Assembly: GCA_963826975.1 (NCBI GenBank)
Contig: CAWGZJ010000028.1
Coordinates: 124,001-188,000, forward strand
Direction: 5' to 3'
DNA: 64,000 nt
Source of the DNA: Palsa-883 sp963826975
Lineage (GTDB): Bacteria; Pseudomonadota; Alphaproteobacteria; Acetobacterales; Acetobacteraceae
Below the pieces are notes generated by a model. It had not been told where the DNA came from and ran no database searches. It saw only the letters and a program-made list of their open reading frames with translations. Positions 17,725 through 25,978 of this stretch are shown here, piece after piece. Positions within the stretch are counted from its first letter, which is position 1. Each line of letters opens with the position of its first letter. Position numbers and translations under genes: made by a program.

Positions 17725-17845
17725 TCAGGCGGGCGGTCTTACCTCGGTGAGCAGCAGGTCGAGCGGGCTGGTGACCTCGCCGATCGCCTTGATGGCGACA
17801 CGGGTATAGAGCGCCGTGGTGTCGAGCTTCTTGTGCCCGAGCAGC
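17725..17845 (-). pseudogene. Tyrosine recombinase, 3' fragment with catalytic Tyr
   Basis: Translating from the GCTGCTC junction gives L-L-G-H-K-K-L-D-T-T-A-L-Y-T-R-V and ends at a TGA (17725-17727). This carries the conserved LGH histidine and the nucleophilic tyrosine missing from the 5' part at 20394-21146. Joining across the 2,555-bp element gives the uninterrupted sequence I-Q-V-L-L-G-H-K. Confidence 0.88.
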
Positions 17846-17873
17846 CAAGCGTCATAATGCGCACCTTTCTATG

Positions 17874-19931
17874 TCATTGAAATTCCAAGAGATGCTGCGC
17901 AGGATTTGGCGTTACCGACCCTTTCGATGGCTTGCCGGCACGGAGAGCCGCCAAATCATCAGCCTTGATGACCCAGGGCGCTCCTTTGCATGGTTGCGTT
18001 CCTTTGATGTCGCCACGTCGGATCATGCGGAGCACGGTCATTTTCGCGACGCCGAGGATCTCGGCAGCAGCTTCCAATGTTACATCACCGCGCTCGGCCC
18101 ATTCGTCCTTACGATAGACGGCAATGTCGCTATAGTTACGGAATGAACGCACCCGCGCTTCGGTCCAGCCATTGCCTTGCCCGGTCGGCTTGCCAACGCG
18201 ATTGAGAAGCCTTGCGATCTGCCGATCGTGCATCAGGCGGGCTAATTCGCGAACCAGAGACATCGTATCCTCGGGAATCGGCCAATGATGCCTGCCCGCC
18301 GCATTCAGCCTCAGCTTGACCTGCAGCGCGGTATGATCTCCGCCCTTCCAGTGCAGCACCATGTTGTTGACGGCGCCTTCCTTGCGCACGACGATCTCAT
18401 TGAGCGCTGTGCGCAGGATCCTTTTGCGTGTTGCGGCTGTCGCGGCCGGATGTGACCAAGCGAGTTCGAGATCGGCACCGAGCCGCATCAACTGCTGCCG
18501 TTCCGGTTCGCCCAGGGGCGGTGGTTTCCGAGCCACGATGGCAGCGATCTCGCCTTCAATACGCTGAACCGCCAGAAGCGCCTCGTTCCAGCGGCGCTCC
18601 AGCTCGCCGGCCACGAGGCGATTGGCTGGATCGACGGCATCGTATTGCTGACGTGCATGGCCGGCCTGATAGCGCGCCTGCTGCAACGCCAGCTCGAGTT
18701 GCCTTTGTGCGGCTGACATTTCGGCCGCCTGCGCAGTGAGCGCCTCGACTGCGGCGTCGATGCCGAGTGGCCGCAAGATGCGCAGAACCTCCGCGCCGAC
18801 AGCAGCATCGGTCGCCAGGCCACCAATTGAGATGCACCGCTCCGTGCCATGATTCGTGCGAGCACCGTAGCAGTTATAGCGGCCGACCCTACCGCTGTAG
18901 GCCACATGCAGCTTGCGGCCACAATGACCACAGCGTAACAATCCGGCCAACAACAGCTCACCGCGCCGCACCGCTCCTTTGACCGTGGCACTGCCTTTGC
19001 CGTTGGCATTGTCGGCAATCACGCGTTGGTTCTTTTCAAACTCCTCCCACGTAATGTAACCCTCGTGCTGCTCCTTGAGCAGGACATCCCATTCGGCCAC
19101 GGGGCGGCGCAGGCCACGTCTCACGCGCTTACGACCGTCCTCGACGCTCACCTTGCTCGTCGTCCGCCCAAAGGCATACGCTCCGGCATAGATCGGGTTG
19201 GTCAGGATGTTGTGCACAGTGTTGTATGCTGGCAGTTTCCAGACGATAGCGCGCCCCTCGGCGTTGTGGGATTTGGCCGGCAATACGATACCTTCGTCAC
19301 GCAGCCAGATATGAACCTGACGAACACTTTGGAACTCGGAAAATTTGGCGAAGACGAGCTTCAATGCCTCCTGGACCCGCTGATCCGCGTCTTTCTCGAT
19401 CCGCACGCGCCCCGCCTTCACATAGCCAGCGGCAACGCCGAGGAATAGTTCGCCCCGACGCGCTTTCTGTTTCAGTGCCTCATGCGACCGCTGGCGGAAC
19501 AGCGACAGTTCGAGCTCGCTCATTGTTCCCTTCATACCGAGAAGCAAACGATCGTTCGGATGTCGAGGATCATAGACCCCGTCTTCGTCGATGAGGATGG
19601 TACCAACCAATCCGCAAAACTCAATCAGCGTGTGCCAGTCGCGCCCATTGCGAGCCAGTCGGGACGCCTCGACTGCGAACACGGCACCGATGCGGCCTTC
19701 ACAGATCGAGGCTAGCAGACGCTCGAAGCCGGGCCGGTTGACGCCGCCAGCCGATCGACCCAGATCATCGTCGATGACCTCAACGCAAGTCCAACCGAGC
19801 TGCCGGGCGCAATCGGCGAGCCCGTATTGTCGGCGCTGGCTCTCCTGATTGTGCACGAGCTGATCGGCCGTCGACTGACGGATATAGACGCACGCCCCGC
19901 GCGCGAGATGCTCAGAGGTGATCTTGGTCAT
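17874..19931 (-). CDS. Large serine recombinase with C-terminal HTH domain (element 2)
   Basis: A 685-residue enzyme organised like that of element 1. The resolvase domain has GACVYIRQSTADQLVHNQES (nucleophile Ser) and VEASRLARNGRDW. Next come the recombinase domain, with NILTNPIYAGAYAFGR, and a zinc ribbon LLRCGHCGRKLHVAY with a later YNCYG/CISIG pair. The coiled coil contains YDAVDPANRLVAGELERRWN. The C-terminus has VTLEAAAEILGVAKMTVLRM ... APWVIKADDL, an excisionase-like HTH. The ATG at 19931 lies inside the 3' end of the preceding 57-residue gene, implying coupling. It probably mediated insertion into the tyrosine recombinase gene. Confidence 0.92.
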   Translation of the reverse strand: MTKITSEHLARGACVYIRQSTADQLVHNQESQRRQYGLADCARQLGWTCVEVIDDDLGRSAGGVNRPGFERLLASICEGRIGAVFAVEASRLARNGRDWHTLIEFCGLVGTILIDEDGVYDPRHPNDRLLLGMKGTMSELELSLFRQRSHEALKQKARRGELFLGVAAGYVKAGRVRIEKDADQRVQEALKLVFAKFSEFQSVRQVHIWLRDEGIVLPAKSHNAEGRAIVWKLPAYNTVHNILTNPIYAGAYAFGRTTSKVSVEDGRKRVRRGLRRPVAEWDVLLKEQHEGYITWEEFEKNQRVIADNANGKGSATVKGAVRRGELLLAGLLRCGHCGRKLHVAYSGRVGRYNCYGARTNHGTERCISIGGLATDAAVGAEVLRILRPLGIDAAVEALTAQAAEMSAAQRQLELALQQARYQAGHARQQYDAVDPANRLVAGELERRWNEALLAVQRIEGEIAAIVARKPPPLGEPERQQLMRLGADLELAWSHPAATAATRKRILRTALNEIVVRKEGAVNNMVLHWKGGDHTALQVKLRLNAAGRHHWPIPEDTMSLVRELARLMHDRQIARLLNRVGKPTGQGNGWTEARVRSFRNYSDIAVYRKDEWAERGDVTLEAAAEILGVAKMTVLRMIRRGDIKGTQPCKGAPWVIKADDLAALRAGKPSKGSVTPNPAQHLLEFQ

Positions 19932-20085
19932 TGCCGATCTCCCCGTTTGCCAGCGCTGTCGCGATCTCGAGCAGCAGGACCTTCACCAACGTCTCCAACT
20001 CGGTCTTTTGTGCGGGCGCCAACTCGACGCGCGGCTCGCCCTGGTCGAACAGGCTCTGTTGGGGATGTTCGAATTGGCGCATCAT
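19912..20085 (-). CDS. 57-residue helical protein preceding the element 2 recombinase
   Basis: Two ATGs at 20085 and 20082 after a GGAGGAAG site open a frame reading MMRQFEHPQQSLFDQGEPRV, then a helix KTELETLVKVLLLEIATALA, ending with a TGA at 19912-19914. It overlaps the recombinase start by 20 bases. The strong ribosome site and tight overlap argue that it is real. A protein of similar size and helical character occupies the same slot in element 1. Function unknown; a small partner or regulator of the recombinase is possible. Confidence 0.65.
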   Translation of the reverse strand: MMRQFEHPQQSLFDQGEPRVELAPAQKTELETLVKVLLLEIATALANGEIGNDQDHL

Positions 20086-20393
20086 TTCTGGCTTCCTCCA
20101 TCTTCGAGTCGGGCTGGAGAAAGCCTAGAAGCGTGTCGATCTCGACGCGCAGCGATCGAACGACTTCAAGGGAGAACTGCGGCGCTGCACGCAGGCCGCA
20201 TTGCGCGGCTGACTCCTGCACCATCCACGCCGGTATGCAGGCGATCGAGTTATCAGGCTGTGGGATGACGACCAGTTCAGTACCGCGATAGGCAAATCGC
20301 CTGATTATCAACACAGTCTCGCCGCACCGCGGGTGGAACGGATAGTAGATCCGCTCTTCAACCGTGTGTTTGCGGGCAGTATTTCGTTGTTTC
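19928..20393 (-). CDS. DUF5372-like protein of serine-recombinase element 2
   Basis: The frame inside the element reads IYYPFHPRCGETVLIIRRFA then VIPQPDNSIACIPAWMVQES and a helix SLEVVRSLRVEIDTLLGFLQ. The first half matches the equivalent frame in element 1. No ATG or GTG is evident between the junction (20393) and the conserved start (about 20355), so the start codon is uncertain. The frame stays open to 19928 and overlaps two downstream genes, so the true end may be nearer 20090. Role unknown. Confidence 0.5.
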
Positions 20394-21146
20394 GAGCAGC
20401 ACCTGAATGACACGGATGTCGGTCTTCTGTTCGAGCAGATGCGTGGCGAAGCTGTGCCGCAAGGTGTGAACCCCCATGCGCTTATCAATCCCCGCCCGTT
20501 GCGCCGCCGCATGGACAGCCCGGTTGAGTTGCCGCGTGGTAAGGGGCTCGCCGGGCACCTGGCCGGGAAACAGCCAATACCGCGGCCTTGCGATCCGCCA
20601 CCACTGTCGCAACAGCTCGAGCAGCTGCTGCGACAACATCACGTATCGGTCCTTGTGGCCCTTGCCCTGGTCGACGCGGATCAGCATCCGGGCGCTATCG
20701 ATGTCGCCGACCTTGAGAGAAATAACCTCGGAAGCACGCAGGCCGGTGCCGTAGGCAATACTCAGGGCCGCCTTGTATTTGACGTCCGCTGCCGCCGCCA
20801 ACAGCCGGGCCACTTCTTCCGGACTCAACACAACCGGCAGCCGCCGGGGCTCGCGGGCGAACACGATGTCTTCGGTGACGTCACCCCTTCGCAGGGTAAC
20901 CTTGAAGAAGAAGCGCAGCGCAGTCATGGCCGCGTTCACGCTGGGGACGCCGAGGCCGCTGGACGCGAGGCTGAGCTGATAGCGGCGGATGTCTTCGATG
21001 GTTGCCCGGTCGGGCGAGTGTCCAAGGAACGCGGCAAAGTTCTTGACGGCCCGGATGTAGCCAGCTTGAGTTTTCGGCCCGAGCTTGCGGATGGTCATAT
21101 CTTCGATCATGCGCCGGCGCAGTGGGCTGATGGCCGTGTCGGTCAT
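20394..21146 (-). pseudogene. Tyrosine recombinase (IS91-associated integrase), 5' part
   Basis: From the ATG at 21146 the protein has the SAM-like N-terminal core-binding domain (MIEDMTIRKLGPKTQAGYIR, AVKNFAAFLGHSPDRATIED) and most of the catalytic domain. The first catalytic arginine is in YGTGLRASEVISL, a Lys follows in DQGKGHKDRYVML, and H-x-x-R is in HTLRHSFATHLLEQ. After RVIQVLL it crosses into element 2 and stops. The final His and Tyr are at 17725-17845. Enzymes of this type accompany many IS91-like transposases and may help resolve or integrate the element. Confidence 0.9.
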
Positions 21147-21154
21147 GGTGGGCT

Positions 21155-21198
21155 CCTGTCTTGGGTGAGGTTGTGAAGCCCCTCAATCCCAAGACAGG
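21155..21198. promoter_or_regulatory. Stem-loop just upstream of the tyrosine recombinase
   Basis: A perfect 11-bp inverted repeat (CCTGTCTTGGG at 21155-21165 and its complement at 21188-21198), with a second GAGG/CCTC pairing inside the loop. It lies 9 bases before the recombinase start. It could be a transcript leader hairpin, an operator, or part of the element's end. Confidence 0.45.
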
Positions 21199-21360
21199 AC
21201 GCTGCCATCCCGCTACTGTGCGGCCGTACCTTGCGGCGACTGCTTACCGCGACAGCGGTTTAGTCCACCGAGTTGCAGCAAGGCGACCTGGAACGACCGA
21301 AATGGGCGCGAAGCAGACTCCCCTTGCGCATGCCCGCTATGCCCGCGGTCCACCGCAAGT

Positions 21361-21376
21361 CGGAAATTCAAACTGA
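21361..21376. repeat. Right candidate terminal inverted repeat
   Basis: CGGAAATTCAAACTGA; the last 12 bases are the reverse complement of 13490-13501. It lies about 215 bases before the tyrosine recombinase start and 200 before argB. Confidence 0.45.
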
Positions 21377-21577
21377 CCCACACCCCACCTCCCCGCCGCT
21401 TGACCCCCTCCCCGCCCACCCTTACACGCCCCCCGTCACCGCCGATGCGGCCGACCGCGACCGTTGCCACGCATCACCCAGCCAAGCGGGCTGTGCCCTT
21501 CCGTCCGCCCGCGTGGCCCAAGCCGCGGCACCGTGCGGCCGAGACGGCACTCTACCGCGCCACGCCGAGGACCCAGA

Positions 21578-22480
21578 ATGACCGGCTCGACTATCGACCT
21601 GGAGGCCGCCACCCAGCAGGCGGTCACGCTCGCCAAGGCGTTGCCGTTCCTGCGCCGCTACGCCGGGGCCACCATCGTCGTGAAGTACGGCGGCCACGCG
21701 ATGGGCGAGGAAGCGCTGGCCGAGCAGTTCGCCAGCGATATCGCGCTGCTGAAGCATGTCGGCATCAACCCGGTGGTGGTGCACGGCGGCGGCCCGCAGA
21801 TCAACGCGATGCTGAAACGGCTCGCCATCCAGTCCAGCTTTGTCGACGGGTTGCGCGTCACCGATGCGGCCATGGTCGAGGTGGTCGAAATGGTGCTGGC
21901 CGGCACGGTGAACAAATACGTGGCCGGGCTGATCACTAAGGCGGGCGCGCTGGCGGTCGGCATCTGCGGCAAGGATGGCGGGCTGGTGCGGGCGAAAAAG
22001 CTCGAGCGCACCAAGCGCGACCCGGACAGCCATATCGAACGGGTGCTCGATCTCGGCTTCGTCGGCGAACCGGTCGAGATCGACGTGCGCGTCATCCACG
22101 CACTGACCGGCGGCGGGCTGATCCCGGTGATCGCGCCGGTGGGGCTCGGGCTGGACGGGCAGACCTACAACATCAACGCCGACACGGTGGCCGGCGCGAT
22201 CGCCGGCGCGCTGCAGGCAACCCGGCTGCTGATGCTGACTGATGTCGCCGGGGTGCTGGACGCGGAAAAGCGGTTGATCCCGGAAATGACCGTGGCCCAG
22301 GTCGAGGCGGGGATCGCCTCGGGGATGATCTCCGGCGGGATGATCCCGAAGGTGGAGACCTGCACCTACGCCGTGCGCAACGGCGCGCGCGGGGCGGTCA
22401 TCCTGGATGGGCGCGTGCCCCACGCCTGCCTGCTGGAGCTGTTCACCGACGCCGGGCCTGGGACGATCATACGGCGCTAG
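21578..22480 (+). CDS. argB: Acetylglutamate kinase
   Basis: A 300-residue cytoplasmic kinase for the second step of arginine biosynthesis, phosphorylating N-acetylglutamate. The amino-acid-kinase fold is clear: TIVVKYGGHAMGEEALAEQF (phosphate-binding Lys and Gly-Gly), VVVHGGGPQINAMLKRL, the substrate region RVTDAAMVEVVEMVLAG, TYNINADTVAGAIAGAL, and the C-terminal GMISGGMIPKVETC typical of arginine-sensitive proteobacterial enzymes. The ATG at 21578 was chosen over a longer frame from 21464, which has a Pro/Arg-rich, non-conserved extension. It converges with the DUF2336 gene, with 4 bases of overlap at the stops. No other arg gene is adjacent. Confidence 0.96.
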   Translation: MTGSTIDLEAATQQAVTLAKALPFLRRYAGATIVVKYGGHAMGEEALAEQFASDIALLKHVGINPVVVHGGGPQINAMLKRLAIQSSFVDGLRVTDAAMVEVVEMVLAGTVNKYVAGLITKAGALAVGICGKDGGLVRAKKLERTKRDPDSHIERVLDLGFVGEPVEIDVRVIHALTGGGLIPVIAPVGLGLDGQTYNINADTVAGAIAGALQATRLLMLTDVAGVLDAEKRLIPEMTVAQVEAGIASGMISGGMIPKVETCTYAVRNGARGAVILDGRVPHACLLELFTDAGPGTIIRR

Positions 22481-24066
22481 TCGACGACGGCGGGGCCGAC
22501 GACCGGGACTGCGGAAGCAGGAACCGAAGCTGGAGGAACCGAAGCCGCAGGGACTGAAGACGCAGGGCCCGACGCCGGGGAAGCCGAAGACGCGGGAACC
22601 GAAGACGCGGAAACCGAAGACGCGGAAACCGAAGACGGGAATGCCGATGCGGCGGCGTGCGGACCGCCCGGCGCCGGCGCAACCCCGCGGTTGAGAAACG
22701 CCAACTGCCAGCGCATCTCCTCGATCGCCAGCGGGAAGCCGCCACCCGCGCCGGAGGTCAGCAGCATGCCCGGCGCCAGGCGCGCCAGCAGGCTTTGCAG
22801 CGGAATCGCGAGCTTCATGCTGAACCCGGCCTTCCACACCAGGCTCACCACACCCTTGGCGCTGCGCAGGGTCGCTGCGCGTTCGACCACCGCCACAGGC
22901 ACGTCGGCCGCCAGCGCCAGCATGGCGGCGGCCAGCCGCCCGTCGCCGCGGCCTGCCACGGCCAGCAACTCAGCCTCGGTCAGCCGGCCCGCGGCGGCAC
23001 GCCCGCGCGCCTCGGTCAACGGATCGACCGGCGCATGGCCGGCCGGCGCGCCCGCCCCGGTCAATTGCGCCAGCCTGGAGGTCAGCCGCGCGCGAAGCTC
23101 GGCAGCAACCGCAGGCGTCAGATCGGCGCGGCTGGCCAGCTCGACCAGCAGGGCGTCCGCGACAATCCGCGACAGCGCCTCCGCGGCACGGGGCGACAGG
23201 TTCGGCCGGCGGACCAACGGCGCATGCCAATCGGTATGGTCGGCGGCCCGCGCGATCAGCACATCGAGCGTCGACTCGCGGATCTGCGCGGAGTGATTGA
23301 GCAGCATCGCGCGGATCGCCGTGGCATCGGCGGTCCGCGCCACGACGTCGGCCACGTCCCCGGTCAGGCTCGGCCGACGCGCCACCGCCAGCGCCACTTC
23401 CGGCGCGTGCGACGCGGCAAGCAGCGCGAGCAGATCCGCCTGCGTCAGCAGCGGCGACAGCCGAATGACCGGCAAGCTGACCCGCACCTCGGCGTCGCGC
23501 GCCAGGCGCAGCACCAGCTCGCGCGGCGCGTTCGGCATCTCCTTCACCACCTCGGCAATCGCCGCGCGCACCCGCACCGCGGTGTCTTGCACCAGCCGCC
23601 CAAGCGCCTCGGCGGCCTGCTGGCCGAGGCGGGATTGCTCGGTTTCAGTCAGGCTGGGCGCCAGCGCGGCCAGCTTGCCGGCGAGCAGCGTGCGGACCCG
23701 CTCGTCGGGGTCTTGCGAGAGCGCGCTAAAAGCTGCCGCCGGCGCCGATGGATTAAGCACCAGGGCGGTGCGAACCGTGACCGATGGATCGAGTGCGAGT
23801 GCCAGCAGGATCTCGGCGGGCGTGGTGGAGGTGGCACCCAGCCGAACGCGCCCAGCCTCGTCCCCCAGCCCCCCATCCGGCAGCCCCCCGCCCGGCAGCA
23901 AGTCTTCCCGCCGGTCCTCGTCGTGCGGCTTCCCGTCGTGCGGCTTCCCGTCGTGCGGCTGCCCGCCGTGCCCAGTTCCGCCGCGCCCAGTCCCGTCACG
24001 CATCTCGGGGTCGCGCGGCCCTGTAGCAGGCCGAGGCGAGGCGACCACGGTGCTCGGCCAGGTCAC
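22477..24066 (-). CDS. DUF2336 repeat protein with low-complexity ends
   Basis: About 530 residues. The N-terminal 60 are Gly/Asp/His-rich with a tandem PHDGK repeat. The centre (about 70-340) is made of HEAT-like helical repeats characteristic of alphaproteobacterial DUF2336 proteins (ILLALALDPSVTVRTALVLN, LALAVARRPSLTGDVADVVA, VRRPNLSPRAAEALSRIVAD). After a helical section the tail is a Ser/Ala/Val/Pro array of five-residue repeats (A-S-S-V-P/S). Function unknown; the family often neighbours signalling genes, and here it directly follows a diguanylate cyclase. The GTG at 24066 overlaps the cyclase stop (GTGA), so I prefer it to a TTG at 24093. Confidence 0.8.
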   Translation of the reverse strand: MTWPSTVVASPRPATGPRDPEMRDGTGRGGTGHGGQPHDGKPHDGKPHDEDRREDLLPGGGLPDGGLGDEAGRVRLGATSTTPAEILLALALDPSVTVRTALVLNPSAPAAAFSALSQDPDERVRTLLAGKLAALAPSLTETEQSRLGQQAAEALGRLVQDTAVRVRAAIAEVVKEMPNAPRELVLRLARDAEVRVSLPVIRLSPLLTQADLLALLAASHAPEVALAVARRPSLTGDVADVVARTADATAIRAMLLNHSAQIRESTLDVLIARAADHTDWHAPLVRRPNLSPRAAEALSRIVADALLVELASRADLTPAVAAELRARLTSRLAQLTGAGAPAGHAPVDPLTEARGRAAAGRLTEAELLAVAGRGDGRLAAAMLALAADVPVAVVERAATLRSAKGVVSLVWKAGFSMKLAIPLQSLLARLAPGMLLTSGAGGGFPLAIEEMRWQLAFLNRGVAPAPGGPHAAASAFPSSVSASSVSASSVPASSASPASGPASSVPAASVPPASVPASAVPVVGPAVVD

Positions 24067-25702
24067 GTCGGCGCCTTGTGTGATACGCGCCAATGGCCGC
24101 GGCCGCCGCGCTTGACCGCATACATCGCCATGTCGGCGCGCCGCATCACGCTTTCGATGCTCTCATTGCCGCCGGCGGGCCGCGACGCGATGCCGATCGA
24201 CATGCTCAGCGGCAACTCCAGCCCGGGCGCGATCTCGGCCAGCACGCGCGGCGCGTTGACGCGCAGGTTCTCGGCGCGCTCGGCCGCGGTCATGTGATCC
24301 GCGCCGTTCATCCAGATGGCGAATTCATCGCCGCCGAGGCGCGCCACCAGATCGGTGGGACGCACCAGGTTGCGCAGCATGTGCGCGGCCAGGCCGAGCA
24401 CCTGATCGCCCACGTCGTGGCCAAGCTGATCATTCACCTGTTTGAAGTTGTCCAGATCGACGTACATCAGCGTGCCGCACTGATCCTCGCGATCCAGCCG
24501 GTCGAGATGGCGCGGCAACTCATCCAGAAACGCCCGGCGATTGAACAGGCCGGTCAGCGGATCGGTGCGCGCCTGTTGACCGATCTCGCGCTGGACGGCG
24601 TCCTGCTCCAGAACGAAGCGCACCACGAGCGTCGCGGCACCGGCCAGCAACCGATCATCGAGGTCCCAGACCCGCGCGCCCGCCGAGCGCCACAGCACCA
24701 GCACAGTGGTTGCACCGACGCGCGTGTGGCAGGCGCAGACCAGCACTGGCCGCCCGTCGGCGGTGGCACCTTGAACCGGAGTGTCGGACCCCGCCGCTGC
24801 CAGGTGGGCGGCGGTGGCGAGCACCTGGGCGATCGCTTCGGCGGTCGGCTGCGTGCGGCCTTGGCGCGCACCAGCCTGATACATGCCAGCCTGGTGCATG
24901 CCAGCCTGGTGCGCCCCACCCAGGTGCGCCCCAGCCTGGTGCGGGCCGGCTTCGTGCGTGCCCGACTGATGCGTGCCCGATGCGTGCCCGACTGATGCGT
25001 GCCCGACTGATGCGTGCCCAACTGGTGCGTGCCCGCCTGGTTTGAGCCCGACTGGTGCGTGATCGTTGGCTCTGCGCCAGCCGTGTCGGTGTTGATCACC
25101 GCCGCCCCCTCGGCACCCAGTGCGTTGGCCAGCGTATCGAGCGCCACGCTCATCACGTTCGGGGTCGCCACCTCGGCGCGCATGACGCTCAGGATGTGGT
25201 CCAGCACTTCGCTGCGCCGCAGCATTGCCGCCATCTGGGCTTCGGCGCTGTCCTGCTCGGTCACGTCGATCCCGAGGCCGCGCACGCCGATCTGGCGGCC
25301 TCTGGCGTCCAGCAGCGGCGCGACGGCAAGTGCCACGCATGCCAGCGAGCCGTCCGGTCGTTTCAGCCAGGTCCGATGGCGGCGAATCGGCCGAATGGCG
25401 CGAAATGGGTTGAACCCGCCGCTTTCCGTCAGGTCAGCCAGCAGCAGGTCGGCCGGCTGTCCGAGCAAGGCTCCCGCAGACCATTCGAGCGCGGGATCCG
25501 GCATCACAAACGTGAAGCGGCCCTTCTCGTCCGTCTCGAACGCGAAATCGGCCGCCATGTTGACCAGGTCGCGCCAGCGCTGCCGGCTGTCGAGCAACGC
25601 GTTGCGCAACGGGGCGAACAGCCCATGGTCGGCACCCCGTGAGGCTGCGGTCGCCCTTGATCCGGCCGCCTGGGCCGCCTCATCGGCGCTGGGGGAACTC
25701 AT
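24063..25702 (-). pseudogene. PAS-GGDEF diguanylate cyclase, frameshifted in a tandem repeat
   Basis: From the ATG at 25702 (AAGGA site upstream), the first frame gives a PAS domain (FAFETDEKGRFTFVMPDPAL, RTWLKRPDGSLACVALAVAP, GLGIDVTEQD) and a GAF-like start (LDHILSVMRAEVATPNVMSV). The second frame continues the GAF-like part and a full GGDEF domain: DPLTGLFNRRAFLDELPRHL, MYVDLDNFKQVNDQLGHDVG and the active loop RLGGDEFAIWM, ending at 24063. The two are joined by a 15-bp tandem repeat array containing one 11-base unit, a 4-base deletion near 24981 that breaks the frame. Intact, it would make cyclic di-GMP under PAS control. It may be inactive, variable or misassembled. Confidence 0.8.
24868..25065. 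repeat. 15-bp tandem repeat array inside the diguanylate cyclase gene
   Basis: Imperfect units of about 15 bases (plus strand GCGTGCCCGACTGAT and variants) encode H-Q-S-G-T / H-Q-A-G pentapeptides. The most regular copies are at 24960-25040. One unit, at about 24971-24981, lacks CTGA and shifts the frame between the PAS and GGDEF halves. Confidence 0.8.
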
Positions 25703-25978
25703 CTGCGAACGATCCTTGAAACGGTCCGGGCCGCGAATTCGCCTCATTTCACCCGATCCCCCCTAACGAAAGGTTTCCGTAGGACGTGCAACTGCAGGTG
25801 TCCATCAGGATGTGTCCGCGAGGACACCACCAAGGTCGGCTCGCGGCGCCAGCACCCCTGTTCGAAACACCACGCGCGCGCCGCCAGCTTTTCCCGGTGG
25901 TTCGCCGGTCGCCGGGTGGCGTTAGGGTTTCGTGCACACTGCCGGTCCAAGCTACCGCTCTCCGCGGAGCACGAACCG

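Larger units (their letters stand above)
17846..20400 (-). mobile_element. Serine-recombinase element 2, inserted in the tyrosine recombinase
   Basis: A 2,555-bp element bounded by a 7-base identity (GAGCAGC on the plus strand) at 17839-17845 and 20394-20400. On the minus strand it carries a DUF5372-like frame, a 57-residue protein and a 685-residue serine recombinase, the same gene order as element 1 but diverged in sequence. Exact excision restores the target gene. Confidence 0.82.
13490..21376. mobile_element. Composite IS91-like element interrupted by two serine-recombinase elements
   Basis: Read on the minus strand, the base element encodes a tyrosine recombinase followed 13 bases later by an IS91-family transposase. 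Both genes are split. The recombinase is cut by a 2,555-bp element (17846-20400) and the transposase by a roughly 2,616-bp element (14625-17240). Removing both restores continuous frames across both junctions and leaves about 2.7 kb, the expected size for a two-gene IS91-like unit. A 12-bp inverted repeat (TCAGTTTGAATT) sits at each proposed end. No flanking target duplication was found. The outer limits are inferred; the inner structure is well supported. Confidence 0.8.

Noticed and set aside
22657..24297. Plus-strand frame of about 546 residues opposite the DUF2336 gene
   Set aside because: Antisense shadow, Arg/Gln-rich; the minus-strand DUF2336 pattern is clear.
24868..25065. CRISPR-like array
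   Set aside because: 15-bp contiguous in-frame units without spacers; a coding tandem repeat.
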